DNA of 7,922 bases from an uncultured Collinsella sp. (GTDB lineage: Bacteria > Actinomycetota > Coriobacteriia > Coriobacteriales > Coriobacteriaceae), in NCBI GenBank assembly GCA_900553165.1, contig USCN01000059.1:1-7922 (forward strand). The letters run 5' to 3'. The notes beneath the pieces are model-generated. The model saw only the letters and a list, made by a program, of their open reading frames with translations, had not been told where the DNA came from and made no database searches. Positions 1 through 6,020 of this stretch are shown here, in pieces (position 1 is the stretch's first letter; each line of letters starts with the position of its first letter). Position numbers and translations under genes: made by a program.

Positions 1-209
1 AACAGCAAAAAACGCCGAAACCGCCATCGCTCAGGCCGAAGCCCAAGGGGAGGCCGAAAGGCTCCGGCTCCCCGACCAAGGAGATGACGCGCGAGCAGGA
101 GCTCGAGCGGCGGGTCCGGAAACTCGAGGCCGAGAACGCCTACTTAAAAAAATCGATAGCCCTGAAGGCAGAGAAGCGCTCCCGAACCGAGAGAAAGCGG
201 TTGTCGTGA
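1..209 (+). CDS. IS3-family OrfA, C-terminal part (helix-turn-helix/leucine-zipper protein)
   Basis: This is the end of the small upstream frame of the IS; codons run in the phase of base 3 and stop at TGA 207-209. The visible 68 residues are basic and proline-rich at first (RPKPKGRPKG), then form a heptad-like helix (QELERRVRKLEAENAYLKKS) typical of the OrfA leucine zipper used for dimerisation and transposase assembly. The N-terminal helix-turn-helix that binds the IS ends is cut off by the window edge. The stop overlaps the GTG that opens the orfB frame, in the sequence GTGA. Ribosomes may make OrfA alone or shift at the A7 run (146-152) to make the OrfAB fusion. Confidence 0.85.
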   Translation, partial: QQKTPKPPSLRPKPKGRPKGSGSPTKEMTREQELERRVRKLEAENAYLKKSIALKAEKRSRTERKRLS

Positions 210-224
210 GCGGGCTTTCAGGGC
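146..224 (+). promoter_or_regulatory. -1 programmed ribosomal frameshift signal (A7 slippery run plus nested hairpin)
   Basis: The run AAAAAAA at 146-152 lies in the phase A_AAA_AAA relative to orfA (codons TTA AAA AAA TCG), as needed for a tandem -1 slip. After the slip, reading from 152 (ATC GAT AGC...) stays open for 18 codons and enters orfB in frame at 206. Six nucleotides after the run a long stem begins: 159-169 pairs with 214-224 (11 bp, one G-U). Inside it 177-181 pairs with 208-212, and 185-189 pairs with 198-202 around loop 190-197. Heptamer, spacer and stem match the established IS3-family mechanism for making OrfAB transposase. The pairing was worked out by hand; frameshift efficiency is unknown. 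Confidence 0.85.
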
Positions 225-1054
225 AGTATCCACTCGTTGACCTGCTGGAATGCGCCGGTTTGGCGAGGTCGAGCTACTATTACGCGCTTTCGCACCCCAA
301 GGCGCCCACCAGGCCCGAGCTCTGGGAGGCCGCCGCCGAGATATTCTCGCGCACCGCCAACGGCTGCGGGCACCGGCAGATAGCGATGTGCCTCAGGGCG
401 GAAGAGGGGGCCGTGATAGCCGACAAGACCGTGCTCAAGATGATGCGCGAGATGGGGATTCGCTGCGGTATCAGACGCGAGACGGCCTACCACAGGTACA
501 ACTCGTACAGGGGCGTCGTCGGCAGGACGTTCGAGAACGTGATCGCGAGGGATTTCGACGCCGGGGCCCCGTGGCGGAAGCTGGGAACGGACGTCACCGA
601 GTTCAAGGTGGCGGGCGGCAAGGCCTACTGGGCCCCGACGCTGGACTTCTGCACCAAGGAGATCGTGGCGAGCGACATATCGACCACGCCCGACATGGCC
701 CAGCAGGTCAGGATGCTCGACGAGCTGCTGTCCAAGATCCCCGAGGGCGCCGCCCCGACCATGCACTCGGACCGGGGCTGGCAGTACCAGCACGCCTCGT
801 ACACATCCAGGCTCGAGGCCGCCGGCATCGTCCAGAGCATGTCCAGGAAGGCGAACTGCATCGACAACGCCGCCACCGAGCAGCTCTTCGGCCACGTCAA
901 GGACGAGTTCTACCGGGGCCGCGAGTGGGAGACGTTCGAGGATTTCAAACGCGACCTGGAGGAATACATAGTCCACTGGAACACGAGCCGGAGGCAGGTA
1001 AGATTGAAGGGCCTGACCCCGGAGGAGTTCCGGAATCAGGCCCTCGCGGCCTAG
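206..1054 (+). CDS. IS3-family transposase OrfB (rve-type integrase core)
   Basis: This is the catalytic half of the IS3 transposase, which cuts and joins the element ends through a figure-of-eight/circle intermediate. Residues about 40-105 resemble the HTH_21 region (NGCGHRQIAMCL...). The RNase H-like integrase core follows with D129 in GTDVTEF, D189 in MHSDRGWQYQH and E225 in DNAATEQLFG. D189 and E225 are separated by 35 residues, the canonical DD(35)E spacing. The tail WNTSRRQVRLKGLTPEEFR is the usual IS3 C-terminus. The frame is complete at 282 residues and matches the family length. The GTG at 206 overlaps the orfA stop, so some free OrfB is possible, but the main product is probably the frameshifted OrfAB, whose joint reads through without a stop. 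AGG-rich codon use differs from the chromosomal neighbours. Confidence 0.95.
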   Translation: MSGLSGQYPLVDLLECAGLARSSYYYALSHPKAPTRPELWEAAAEIFSRTANGCGHRQIAMCLRAEEGAVIADKTVLKMMREMGIRCGIRRETAYHRYNSYRGVVGRTFENVIARDFDAGAPWRKLGTDVTEFKVAGGKAYWAPTLDFCTKEIVASDISTTPDMAQQVRMLDELLSKIPEGAAPTMHSDRGWQYQHASYTSRLEAAGIVQSMSRKANCIDNAATEQLFGHVKDEFYRGREWETFEDFKRDLEEYIVHWNTSRRQVRLKGLTPEEFRNQALAA

Positions 1055-1066
1055 TCGCTATTTAGG

Positions 1067-1092
1067 GCGTCCAAGATTTGGGACGCAGTTCA
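1067..1092 (+). repeat. Right terminal inverted repeat of the IS
   Basis: Read outside-in on the other strand it begins TGAACTGCGTCCCAAA and ends near TTGGACGC. This resembles IS150-group ends, which usually start TG(T/A)ACTGC(A/G)CCC and run to TTGGACA. It starts 12 bp after the orfB stop, as expected. A perfect internal palindrome sits inside it: 1067-1072 GCGTCC and 1081-1086 GGACGC around 8 nt. The exact tip (CA at 1091-1092) is inferred from the family, since the left end is not available for comparison. Confidence 0.7.
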
Positions 1093-1155
1093 ATGTGATC
1101 GGACGGGCTTTTTGGTGGGTATCATGGTTGGACGATCATTAGGAGGTTTCCCTAC

Positions 1156-1923
1156 ATGGAATTGTTTGAGCCAATTCTTCATTTCTTTGCACAACGATGG
1201 GTCCACAACATCATCTGGGCAGGTATCTTGGCTATCGGAACCGCCGTTGCCGCCAAGGTCGCGTCCAAGACCCTGCGCCACCTGCTTAACCGCGACGATA
1301 ACCCACTCCCTTCATCCAGCATCTTCATCAACATCGCGCGCGCCGTCATATGGACGATCGGCGGCAGCTTTATCCTCGACAACTGCTTTGGCATTAACGC
1401 AAACGCCCTCGTCGCCGCTCTTGGCGTCGGCGGCATCGCCATCTCGCTCGGCTTTCAGGACACGCTGTCAAACCTCATCGGCGGCATGCAGGTGACGTTT
1501 ATGGGCATTATCAAACCCGGCGACAATATCGAGGTCGGCGGCGTGTCGGGCGTGGTCCAAGATATCACCTGGCGCCATACGACCATCGAGGACGCCTGCG
1601 GGCAGACCATCATCGTCCCCAATTCAAACATCTCCAAGAACACGCTCGTGCACTTGATGCCCTTTGGGCGCGTTACCGTGCCCGTTGCCGTAAAGGACAC
1701 GTCCAAGTGGGCCTCGCTGGATGCGCTGGCAGATGAGCTTACCGACGCCACCAAGGCCGCGGTGCTTCCCATCTCTGGCTTTGACAAGGAGCCGTACGTG
1801 CTCTTTAGCGAGATCGGCGACTTTGGCGTCAAGGGCAAAATCATCTTTATCGTCAGCGACGATAGCACCACCTTCACGGCAGCCGACGCCTGCATCCGCG
1901 CCATCGCCCCCATCATCGCCTAA
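1156..1923 (+). CDS. Small-conductance mechanosensitive ion channel (MscS family)
   Basis: This inner-membrane channel opens under membrane tension to release solutes during osmotic downshock, normally as a heptamer. The 255-residue protein has three hydrophobic segments at about 18-36, 56-76 and 83-115. The third has the MscS pore-helix pattern of Ala and Gly (ALVAALGVGGIAISLGFQD, then LSNLIGGMQV). The beta-domain follows with IKPGDNIEVGG (119-129) and VPNSNIS (154-160), both family hallmarks, then an alpha/beta C-terminal domain. It is near the length of E. coli MscS (286), with a shorter C-terminus. AGGAGG at 1141-1146 lies 9 nt before the ATG, which fixes the start. The IS ends 63 bp upstream, so the original upstream region is displaced. 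I see no convincing promoter in 1093-1140, only a weak TATCAT at 1120-1125 without a -35. The next gene starts 94 bp later, after a hairpin. Confidence 0.93.
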   Translation: MELFEPILHFFAQRWVHNIIWAGILAIGTAVAAKVASKTLRHLLNRDDNPLPSSSIFINIARAVIWTIGGSFILDNCFGINANALVAALGVGGIAISLGFQDTLSNLIGGMQVTFMGIIKPGDNIEVGGVSGVVQDITWRHTTIEDACGQTIIVPNSNISKNTLVHLMPFGRVTVPVAVKDTSKWASLDALADELTDATKAAVLPISGFDKEPYVLFSEIGDFGVKGKIIFIVSDDSTTFTAADACIRAIAPIIA

Positions 1924-1961
1924 AACCACCACAAAGGGGACAGGCACCTTTGTGGTGGTTT
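1923..1961 (+). repeat. Hairpin repeat, copy 1 (GGACAGGCA loop), possible terminator
   Basis: A perfect 15-bp inverted repeat (1923-1937 with 1947-1961) encloses the 9-nt loop GGACAGGCA (1938-1946). It begins at the last base of the mscS stop codon. The core CAAAGGGGACAGGCACCTTTG is shared base for base with the copy at 4640-4676. The downstream T run is short (TTT, all inside the stem), so Rho-independent termination is possible but not strong. The identical loop and core suggest a dispersed repeat family, either REP/MITE-like or a standard terminator module. I associate it with Coriobacteria from memory only. Confidence 0.8.
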
Positions 1962-2017
1962 CGCATCGTGGTACCATGGTTCATATCGTTGTTTAAACGA
2001 CTAAGGGAGTAGACACC

Positions 2018-3934
2018 ATGGAAGAGGCCTATCGTCAAGCACGCAAGCGCGGCGAGCAGGGACGCCGTCACGCCATCAGCCAAAGCGAGCACCCGTACCT
2101 TACGGACCTCGATAGCCTCGTTGCCCAGCTCCCCTTAGGTCAGCGAGAGAGCGTCGGCCTAAGGGACATTCCGCTCGAAATGGTCGTCGGCACGGTTACC
2201 AAGGGCCGTCAGTCAGCCTTTTCGTGCAACTTTATGCCCCTGTTGCCATTTAGCACCGAGTTCGCCCGCAAGTGGTCCAACCTCTATGACATCCAGGTGA
2301 CCGAGGGCTATCGCGACCCCATCATCGTCACCGAGTTCATGCATCGGTTCTACGTCCAGGAGGGCAACAAGCGCGTCAGCGTCCTCAAATTCCTGGACGC
2401 CCCGACGGTTTCGGCCAAGGTCACCCGCCTCTACCCCGGCACATGGGATTCCGTCGAAAGTCGCCTGTACGGCGAGTTCTGCGCGTTTTGGCGCGTCTGC
2501 CCCCTATACGAGATTGAGTTCTCGCGCGAGGGAAGCTATGAGACGCTCGCCAAGATGCTCGGCCAGGACCTTGTCGAAAAGTGGCCACAGAAAAAGGTCG
2601 ACTACCTGCGCCATACCTTCCTACTCTTTAAACGAGCCTACCTGCGCGCCGGCGGCGACCATCTGGACATTACGCCCGCCGACGCTATGCTCGTCTACCT
2701 CAACGTGTACAACCAAGACCGCCTGCTGGATACGCCGACTGATATCGTCGTAAACCGCCTGTGCAAGATTTGGCGCGAGCTGGTCATTGCCGGCAAAAAT
2801 GACGAGGACAAGGTCGATCTTGTCGAAGCGCCGAGCGTCGATGAGGAAGAGGCACCCGCCAAGCCCACCTCCGGCGTGCTCAACTTCTTTATGGGCAAGA
2901 CCGTCTATTCAGCAGCCAATCCCCTGCGTATCGCCTTTATTCACGAATACCCGTGTGCCACGTCGAGCTGGGATAGTCTGCACGACCAAGGGCGCCAATA
3001 TCTCGACGAGCACTTTGGCGGCATCGTGCGTACCGAGGCGTTCGAGGACTGTCACGATCCGGACGTGTTCTACGCCGCCGTGGAAACGGCTGTCAAACAT
3101 GGAGCAAACGTCATCTTCTCGACCTCGCACCGCCTGATGGAATACACGCTCAGGGCTGCCGTCGAGTATCCTCAGGTGCGATTCCTCAACTGCTCCATCG
3201 GCCTTCCCCACCAAAGCGTCCGTTCGTACTTTGGCAAGATGTACGAGGCCAAATTTCTCTTGGGCGCCCTTGCCGCCAGCATGGCGGACAACCACCGCAT
3301 CGGTTACCACGCGTCGGTCTTCGCCTCGGGCGCGCTCAGCGAGATCAACGCCTTTGCGATTGGCGCCTCGCTGCTCGACCCCCGTGCGCAAATTATCCTG
3401 ACCTGGGGCGATGTGCCCGCTGGAGGCCTTGCCGAGGCCATGTGCCGCGAAGGCGCGAGCGTCATGACCGGCGCCGACATGTCAAAGTCACTCGAAGACC
3501 CCACGGCCTACGGACTCCACCGTCTGGTCGATGGCAAGGTTGTCGGCATTGCCATGCCGGTATGGAACTGGGGCCGATACTACGAGCTTATCGTGCGAAG
3601 TCTGCTGCACGGCACCTGGGATGAGACCAGTGACGACAGCCAGGGTCGTGCCGTCAACTACTGGTATGGTATGAGCTCGGGCGTCATCGACATTCGCTAC
3701 GCTCCGGGCCTGCCCTATCAGACGCGTAAGCTTGTTCAGCTGCTCCGCAATGGCATCGTCGAGGGCTCCATCAATCCATTTGGCGGCGAGCTCCATAGCC
3801 AAGACGGCGTGGTGCAGATCGAGGGCTTTCCCCCGCTGCCGAGCACGCAAATCGTCGAGATGGACTGGCTGGCCGACAACGTGGTGGGCACCATTCCGCA
3901 ACTCGACGATGAGCCGAAGGTCCGCGCCCTATGA
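2018..3934 (+). CDS. Cytosolic BMP/PnrA-like nucleoside-binding protein with ParB/sulfiredoxin-like N-terminal region
   Basis: The 638-residue product has two parts. Residues about 95-135 (EGYRDPIIVTEFMHRFYVQEGNKR then VSVLKFLDA) resemble the ParB/sulfiredoxin fold, in which a 'P-I-x-V ... V-x-EG-N-R-R-hxA/S' pattern forms the nucleotide-binding loop. A mostly helical linker runs to about 290 and ends in an acidic stretch (268-280). Residues about 302-590 fit the BMP/PnrA family of periplasmic-binding-type nucleoside receptors: RIAFIHE at 304-310, a Rossmann-like alternation, GKMYEAKFLLGALAASM (406-422), HRIGYHASVFASGALSEINAF (426-446) and VMTGADM (482-488). Secreted BMP lipoproteins carry a signal peptide and lipobox; this protein starts MEEAYRQARKRGEQGRRHAI and has neither, so it should be cytoplasmic. 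No transporter permease or ATPase gene lies nearby. I infer a ligand sensor, not a transport component. AAGGGAG at 2003-2009 sits 8 nt before the ATG. The stop overlaps the next start (ATGA), implying translational coupling. The BMP call is firm; the ParB-like call is from pattern only. Confidence 0.82.
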   Translation: MEEAYRQARKRGEQGRRHAISQSEHPYLTDLDSLVAQLPLGQRESVGLRDIPLEMVVGTVTKGRQSAFSCNFMPLLPFSTEFARKWSNLYDIQVTEGYRDPIIVTEFMHRFYVQEGNKRVSVLKFLDAPTVSAKVTRLYPGTWDSVESRLYGEFCAFWRVCPLYEIEFSREGSYETLAKMLGQDLVEKWPQKKVDYLRHTFLLFKRAYLRAGGDHLDITPADAMLVYLNVYNQDRLLDTPTDIVVNRLCKIWRELVIAGKNDEDKVDLVEAPSVDEEEAPAKPTSGVLNFFMGKTVYSAANPLRIAFIHEYPCATSSWDSLHDQGRQYLDEHFGGIVRTEAFEDCHDPDVFYAAVETAVKHGANVIFSTSHRLMEYTLRAAVEYPQVRFLNCSIGLPHQSVRSYFGKMYEAKFLLGALAASMADNHRIGYHASVFASGALSEINAFAIGASLLDPRAQIILTWGDVPAGGLAEAMCREGASVMTGADMSKSLEDPTAYGLHRLVDGKVVGIAMPVWNWGRYYELIVRSLLHGTWDETSDDSQGRAVNYWYGMSSGVIDIRYAPGLPYQTRKLVQLLRNGIVEGSINPFGGELHSQDGVVQIEGFPPLPSTQIVEMDWLADNVVGTIPQLDDEPKVRAL

Positions 3935-4641
3935 AAATCCTTGCCATAGCCGATACCGAAGAACGATGCCTATGGGAGTGCTTTCGCAAGGAGCGCTTTG
4001 AGGGTATCGATTTGATTTTATCCGCAGGAGATCTGGACCCGGATTATCTTGAGTTTTTGGTCACGGTCATCAACAAACCGCTCATCTACGTGCGTGGCAA
4101 TCACGATGACCGCTATGCGCGTCATGCACCGGGCGGCTGCATTTGTGTCGAAGACACCGTGTACGTGTATCGCGGCGTCCGCATTGCGGGGCTTGGCGGC
4201 TCCATGCGCTACCGAGACGGTGCCAACATGTATACCGAGCACGAGATGGCCAAGCGTGTGCGCAAGCTGTCCCGCAAAGTGAGGATGGTCGGCGGCTGCG
4301 ACATTCTGCTGACCCATGCACCCGCCGCCGGCGTGGGCGATCTGGATGATCTGCCGCATCGAGGATTCGAATGCTTTAACACAGCACTCGAATCCTGGAA
4401 TCCCGAGTACATGGTGCACGGGCATGTGCACCAATGCTATGGTCGCGACTTTCAACGCGAACGTCAGCACGCATGCGGGGCAACGATCATCAACGCCTGT
4501 GGCTATACGCAGTTTGAGCTGGACGAAGCGAGCTACCCCATCCGTGGCTGGCAGGCAGCTTGGCTCAATTCGCAAACCATGCGCCGCGAGCTCAAGCGCC
4601 ACGAGGCAATCGAGTCCTCTACCGCCAGAACACCCTGGTAA
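3931..4641 (+). CDS. Calcineurin-like metallophosphoesterase with DxE first motif
   Basis: This is a two-metal phosphoesterase of the YfcE/MJ0936-like type; the substrate is unknown. Motifs in order are IADTE with D8 and E10 where DxH is usual, SAGDLDPDY with D34, RGNHDD with N57 and catalytic H58, LLTHAP with H129, and VHGHVH with H165 and H167. All metal ligands are present except that the His of DxH is Glu. From memory, clostridial relatives beginning MKIL-IAD-E-S share this, so it is probably a subfamily trait and not a loss. Length is 236 residues, with an extra C-terminal tail of about 40 residues rich in charged residues. The ATG overlaps the stop of the BMP-type gene by 4 nt (ATGA), and AAGG at 3917-3920 gives a weak Shine-Dalgarno. 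Expression probably depends on re-initiation, which suggests that the two proteins act together. It converges on rplA with 125 bp between the stops. Confidence 0.9.
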   Translation: MKILAIADTEERCLWECFRKERFEGIDLILSAGDLDPDYLEFLVTVINKPLIYVRGNHDDRYARHAPGGCICVEDTVYVYRGVRIAGLGGSMRYRDGANMYTEHEMAKRVRKLSRKVRMVGGCDILLTHAPAAGVGDLDDLPHRGFECFNTALESWNPEYMVHGHVHQCYGRDFQRERQHACGATIINACGYTQFELDEASYPIRGWQAAWLNSQTMRRELKRHEAIESSTARTPW

Positions 4642-4676
4642 CCGTCACAAAGGGGACAGGCACCTTTGTGGCGGTT
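4640..4676 (+). repeat. Hairpin repeat, copy 2 (GGACAGGCA loop), possible terminator
   Basis: A 14-bp stem (4640-4653 with 4663-4676, one G-U at 4645/4671) encloses the same 9-nt loop GGACAGGCA as the copy at 1923-1961. It starts within the TAA of the phosphoesterase gene and ends in TTTT (4675-4678), so it could terminate the plus-strand pair. Relative to copy 1, an A-T pair has become G-C (4644/4672) and a C-G has become a U-G (4645/4671). Base pairing is thus kept in the plus-strand RNA while the sequence drifts, which argues for selection on the hairpin. Confidence 0.8.
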
Positions 4677-4691
4677 TTGGCCCGAGATAGC

Positions 4692-4730
4692 AAGAAACCC
4701 GGTCCTGCACGAGGCAGAACCGGGTTTCTT
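4692..4730 (-). terminator. Intrinsic terminator after rplA (probably bidirectional)
   Basis: A strong inverted repeat pairs 4692-4703 (AAGAAACCCGGT) with 4719-4730 perfectly. One mismatch (4704/4718) follows, then CTGC/GCAG (4705-4708 with 4714-4717) around a 5-nt loop. On the minus strand the stem ends in TTTCTT followed by GC, giving a U-rich tail for rplA transcripts. On the plus strand it ends in TTTCTTTAG. It lies between converging genes, 37 bp past the rplA stop, and can serve both directions together with the hairpin at 4640-4676. Confidence 0.82.
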
Positions 4731-4766
4731 TAGCAATGCTTGCTTTGCTCAGGCAGTAACTAAAAG

Positions 4767-5474
4767 TTACTCAGCCAGGAAGTCACGCTGGACAGCGGGA
4801 TCGACCTTGACGCCAGGGCCCATGGTGGAAGACACGGAGATGGACTTGACGTACTTGCCCTTAGCAGAAGAGGGCTTGACGCGCAGGATCTCGGTGTACA
4901 GGGCAGCGTAGTTCTCGACGAGCTGCTGCTCAGAGAAGGACTTCTTGCCCAGGGGCACGTGGCAGATGCCGTAACGGTCGGCGCGATACTCAACGCGGCC
5001 GGCCTTGAGCTCGGAAACCATCTTGGCAACATCCATGGTCACGGTGCCGAGCTTGGGGTTCGGCATGAGGCCACGGGGACCAAGAATCTTACCGATGCGG
5101 CCAACCTTGGCCATCATGTTCGGCGTAGCGATAGCGGCGTCGAAGTTGATCTCGCCCTTTTGAATCTGGGCGACGAGCTCGTCGGAACCGATGATGTCGG
5201 CGCCGGCAGCCTCGGCCTCGCGGGCCTTCTCGCCCTCGGCGAAGACGGCAACACGAACGGTCTTGCCGGTGCCGTGGGGCAGGGAGATGGAACCACGAAT
5301 GTTCTGGTCAGCCTTACGAGTATCGATGCCCAGACGGAAGTGAGCCTCGACGGTCTCGTCGAACTTGGCGGTGTCGAGCTCCTTGATGAGCTTGGCAGCC
5401 TGAAGGGGGGTGTAGAGCGTGGCGCGGTCGATCTTCTCGGCAGCGGCGTTATAGCTCTTACCATGCTTAGCCAT
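4767..5474 (-). CDS. rplA: 50S ribosomal protein L1
   Basis: L1 binds helices 76-78 of 23S rRNA, forms the mobile L1 stalk that moves E-site tRNA, and in many bacteria represses its own operon by binding the mRNA. The 235-residue product fits the family: N-terminal [11 protein letters not shown], the pattern [21 protein letters not shown], and [15 protein letters not shown], the best-known L1 signature. The frame extends two codons further to an ATG at 5480 (M-H-M-A-K), but AGGAGG at 5483-5488 lies only 2 nt from that ATG and 8 nt from the one at 5474. L1 proteins commonly begin MAKHGK or MPKHGK, so 5474 is chosen. It is the last gene of the minus-strand cluster, 117 nt after rplK, with two hairpins in the gap. 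Confidence 0.97.
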   Translation of the reverse strand: MAKHGKSYNAAAEKIDRATLYTPLQAAKLIKELDTAKFDETVEAHFRLGIDTRKADQNIRGSISLPHGTGKTVRVAVFAEGEKAREAEAAGADIIGSDELVAQIQKGEINFDAAIATPNMMAKVGRIGKILGPRGLMPNPKLGTVTMDVAKMVSELKAGRVEYRADRYGICHVPLGKKSFSEQQLVENYAALYTEILRVKPSSAKGKYVKSISVSSTMGPGVKVDPAVQRDFLAE

Positions 5475-5524
5475 GTGCATTACCTCCTGTGGTTAAACGG
5501 GCGTGAGCCCTCCCACATCGTATC

Positions 5525-5576
5525 GTGTGCCCTATTGCACACATATAACGGGCGCCCCGGTCGGAGCACCCGTTAT
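5525..5576 (-). promoter_or_regulatory. Tandem hairpins in the rplK-rplA spacer (attenuator or L1-control candidate)
   Basis: In the minus-strand RNA, bases 5576 down to 5563 pair with 5558 down to 5545, giving 14 bp around GACC. Two of the pairs are G-U and would be A-C mismatches in a plus-strand RNA, so the element fits the direction of rplK-rplA transcription. Two bases later a second stem GUGUGC/GCACAC (5542-5537 with 5530-5525) encloses AAUAGG. The T run after the first stem is poor (TATGTG), so a full terminator is doubtful. Partial attenuation, RNase processing or L1 autoregulation are all possible; I could not match a 23S-like L1 site by eye. A short GGGC-TCAC-GCCC stem (5499-5510) follows, closer to the rplA Shine-Dalgarno. 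Confidence 0.6.
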
Positions 5577-5591
5577 TACCTAAAGAAATCG

Positions 5592-6020
5592 CTACTCAGC
5601 GATGGTGACGCCCATGGAACGGGCGGTACCGGCGATGATCTTCTTGGCGGCGTCAATGTCGTTGGCATTGAGGTCCGGCATCTTGATCTCGGCGATCTTG
5701 GTGAGCTGCTCCTGGGAGAGCTGACCGACCTTGTCAGCCTGGGGCTTAGCGGAACCAGACTTGAGGTTCAGCTCCTTCTTGATGAGGTGAGCCGCCGGCG
5801 GGGTCTTGGTGATGAAGGAGAAGGACTTATCCTCGTAGACAGAGATCTCAACGGGGATGATGTCACCCTTCTTGTCCTGCGTCTCGGCGTTAAAGGCCTG
5901 GCAGAACTGCATGATGTTCACGCCAGCAGCGCCCAGGGCGGGGCCGACGGGAGGAGCGGGGTTAGCTGCACCAGCAGGAATCTGGAGCTTAATGACGTTG
6001 GCAACCTTCTTCTCAGCCAT
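5592..6020 (-). CDS. rplK: 50S ribosomal protein L11
   Basis: L11 binds the GTPase-associated region of 23S rRNA, forms the base of the L7/L12 stalk, and is needed for RelA activation and thiopeptide sensitivity. The N-terminal domain is typical: [20 protein letters not shown] then [19 protein letters not shown]. It includes the proline-rich loop contacted by thiostrepton-type antibiotics. The C-terminal rRNA-binding domain ends GTARSMGV. The chosen ATG at 6020 (MAEKKVANV, 142 residues) has AAAGGA at 6027-6032 with a 6-nt gap; the upstream in-frame ATG at 6026 directly abuts that site and is unlikely. It lies 120 nt after nusG; I find no clear promoter there. Confidence 0.97.
   Translation of the reverse strand: MAEKKVANVIKLQIPAGAANPAPPVGPALGAAGVNIMQFCQAFNAETQDKKGDIIPVEISVYEDKSFSFITKTPPAAHLIKKELNLKSGSAKPQADKVGQLSQEQLTKIAEIKMPDLNANDIDAAKKIIAGTARSMGVTIAE

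Larger units (their letters stand above)
1..1092 (+). mobile_element. IS3-family (IS150-like) insertion sequence, right part
   Basis: The segment carries the end of orfA, a full orfB transposase, a -1 frameshift signal between them and a right terminal inverted repeat, which is the standard IS3-family layout. The left end and the orfA start lie outside the window. The reading frames show no break, so the copy may be active. Arginine is very often encoded by AGG in orfB, whereas the chromosomal genes to the right mostly use CGC or CGT, consistent with the element being acquired. The right boundary at 1092 is set by the repeat ending in CAGTTCA. The target duplication cannot be identified without the left flank. 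Confidence 0.88.

Noticed and set aside
218..976. 252-codon frame on the minus strand across the transposase
   Set aside because: It is antisense to orfB, which has a clear DD(35)E motif. Its Gly/Val/Leu/Arg-rich product is typical of a GC-rich shadow frame.
250..1065. 271-codon plus-strand frame overlapping orfB in another phase
   Set aside because: The translation is Arg/Gly/Gln-rich low complexity with no motif; it is a by-product of GC-rich orfB codons.
1097..1125. Promoter for mscS from the IS end with TATCAT as -10
   Set aside because: No -35 with acceptable sequence is found 16-18 bp upstream, and the extended -10 pattern is absent.
1959..2017. Promoter ahead of the BMP-type gene; palindromes GGTACC, ACCATGGT and GTTTAAAC
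   Set aside because: No -35/-10 pair passes a reasonable match, and the short palindromes are within chance expectation. The gene may be read through from mscS or use a non-consensus promoter.
4755..4771. AGTAAC/GTTACT hairpin over the rplA stop codon
   Set aside because: The 6-bp AT-rich stem is too weak to be a terminator; the strong hairpin at 4692-4730 explains termination.
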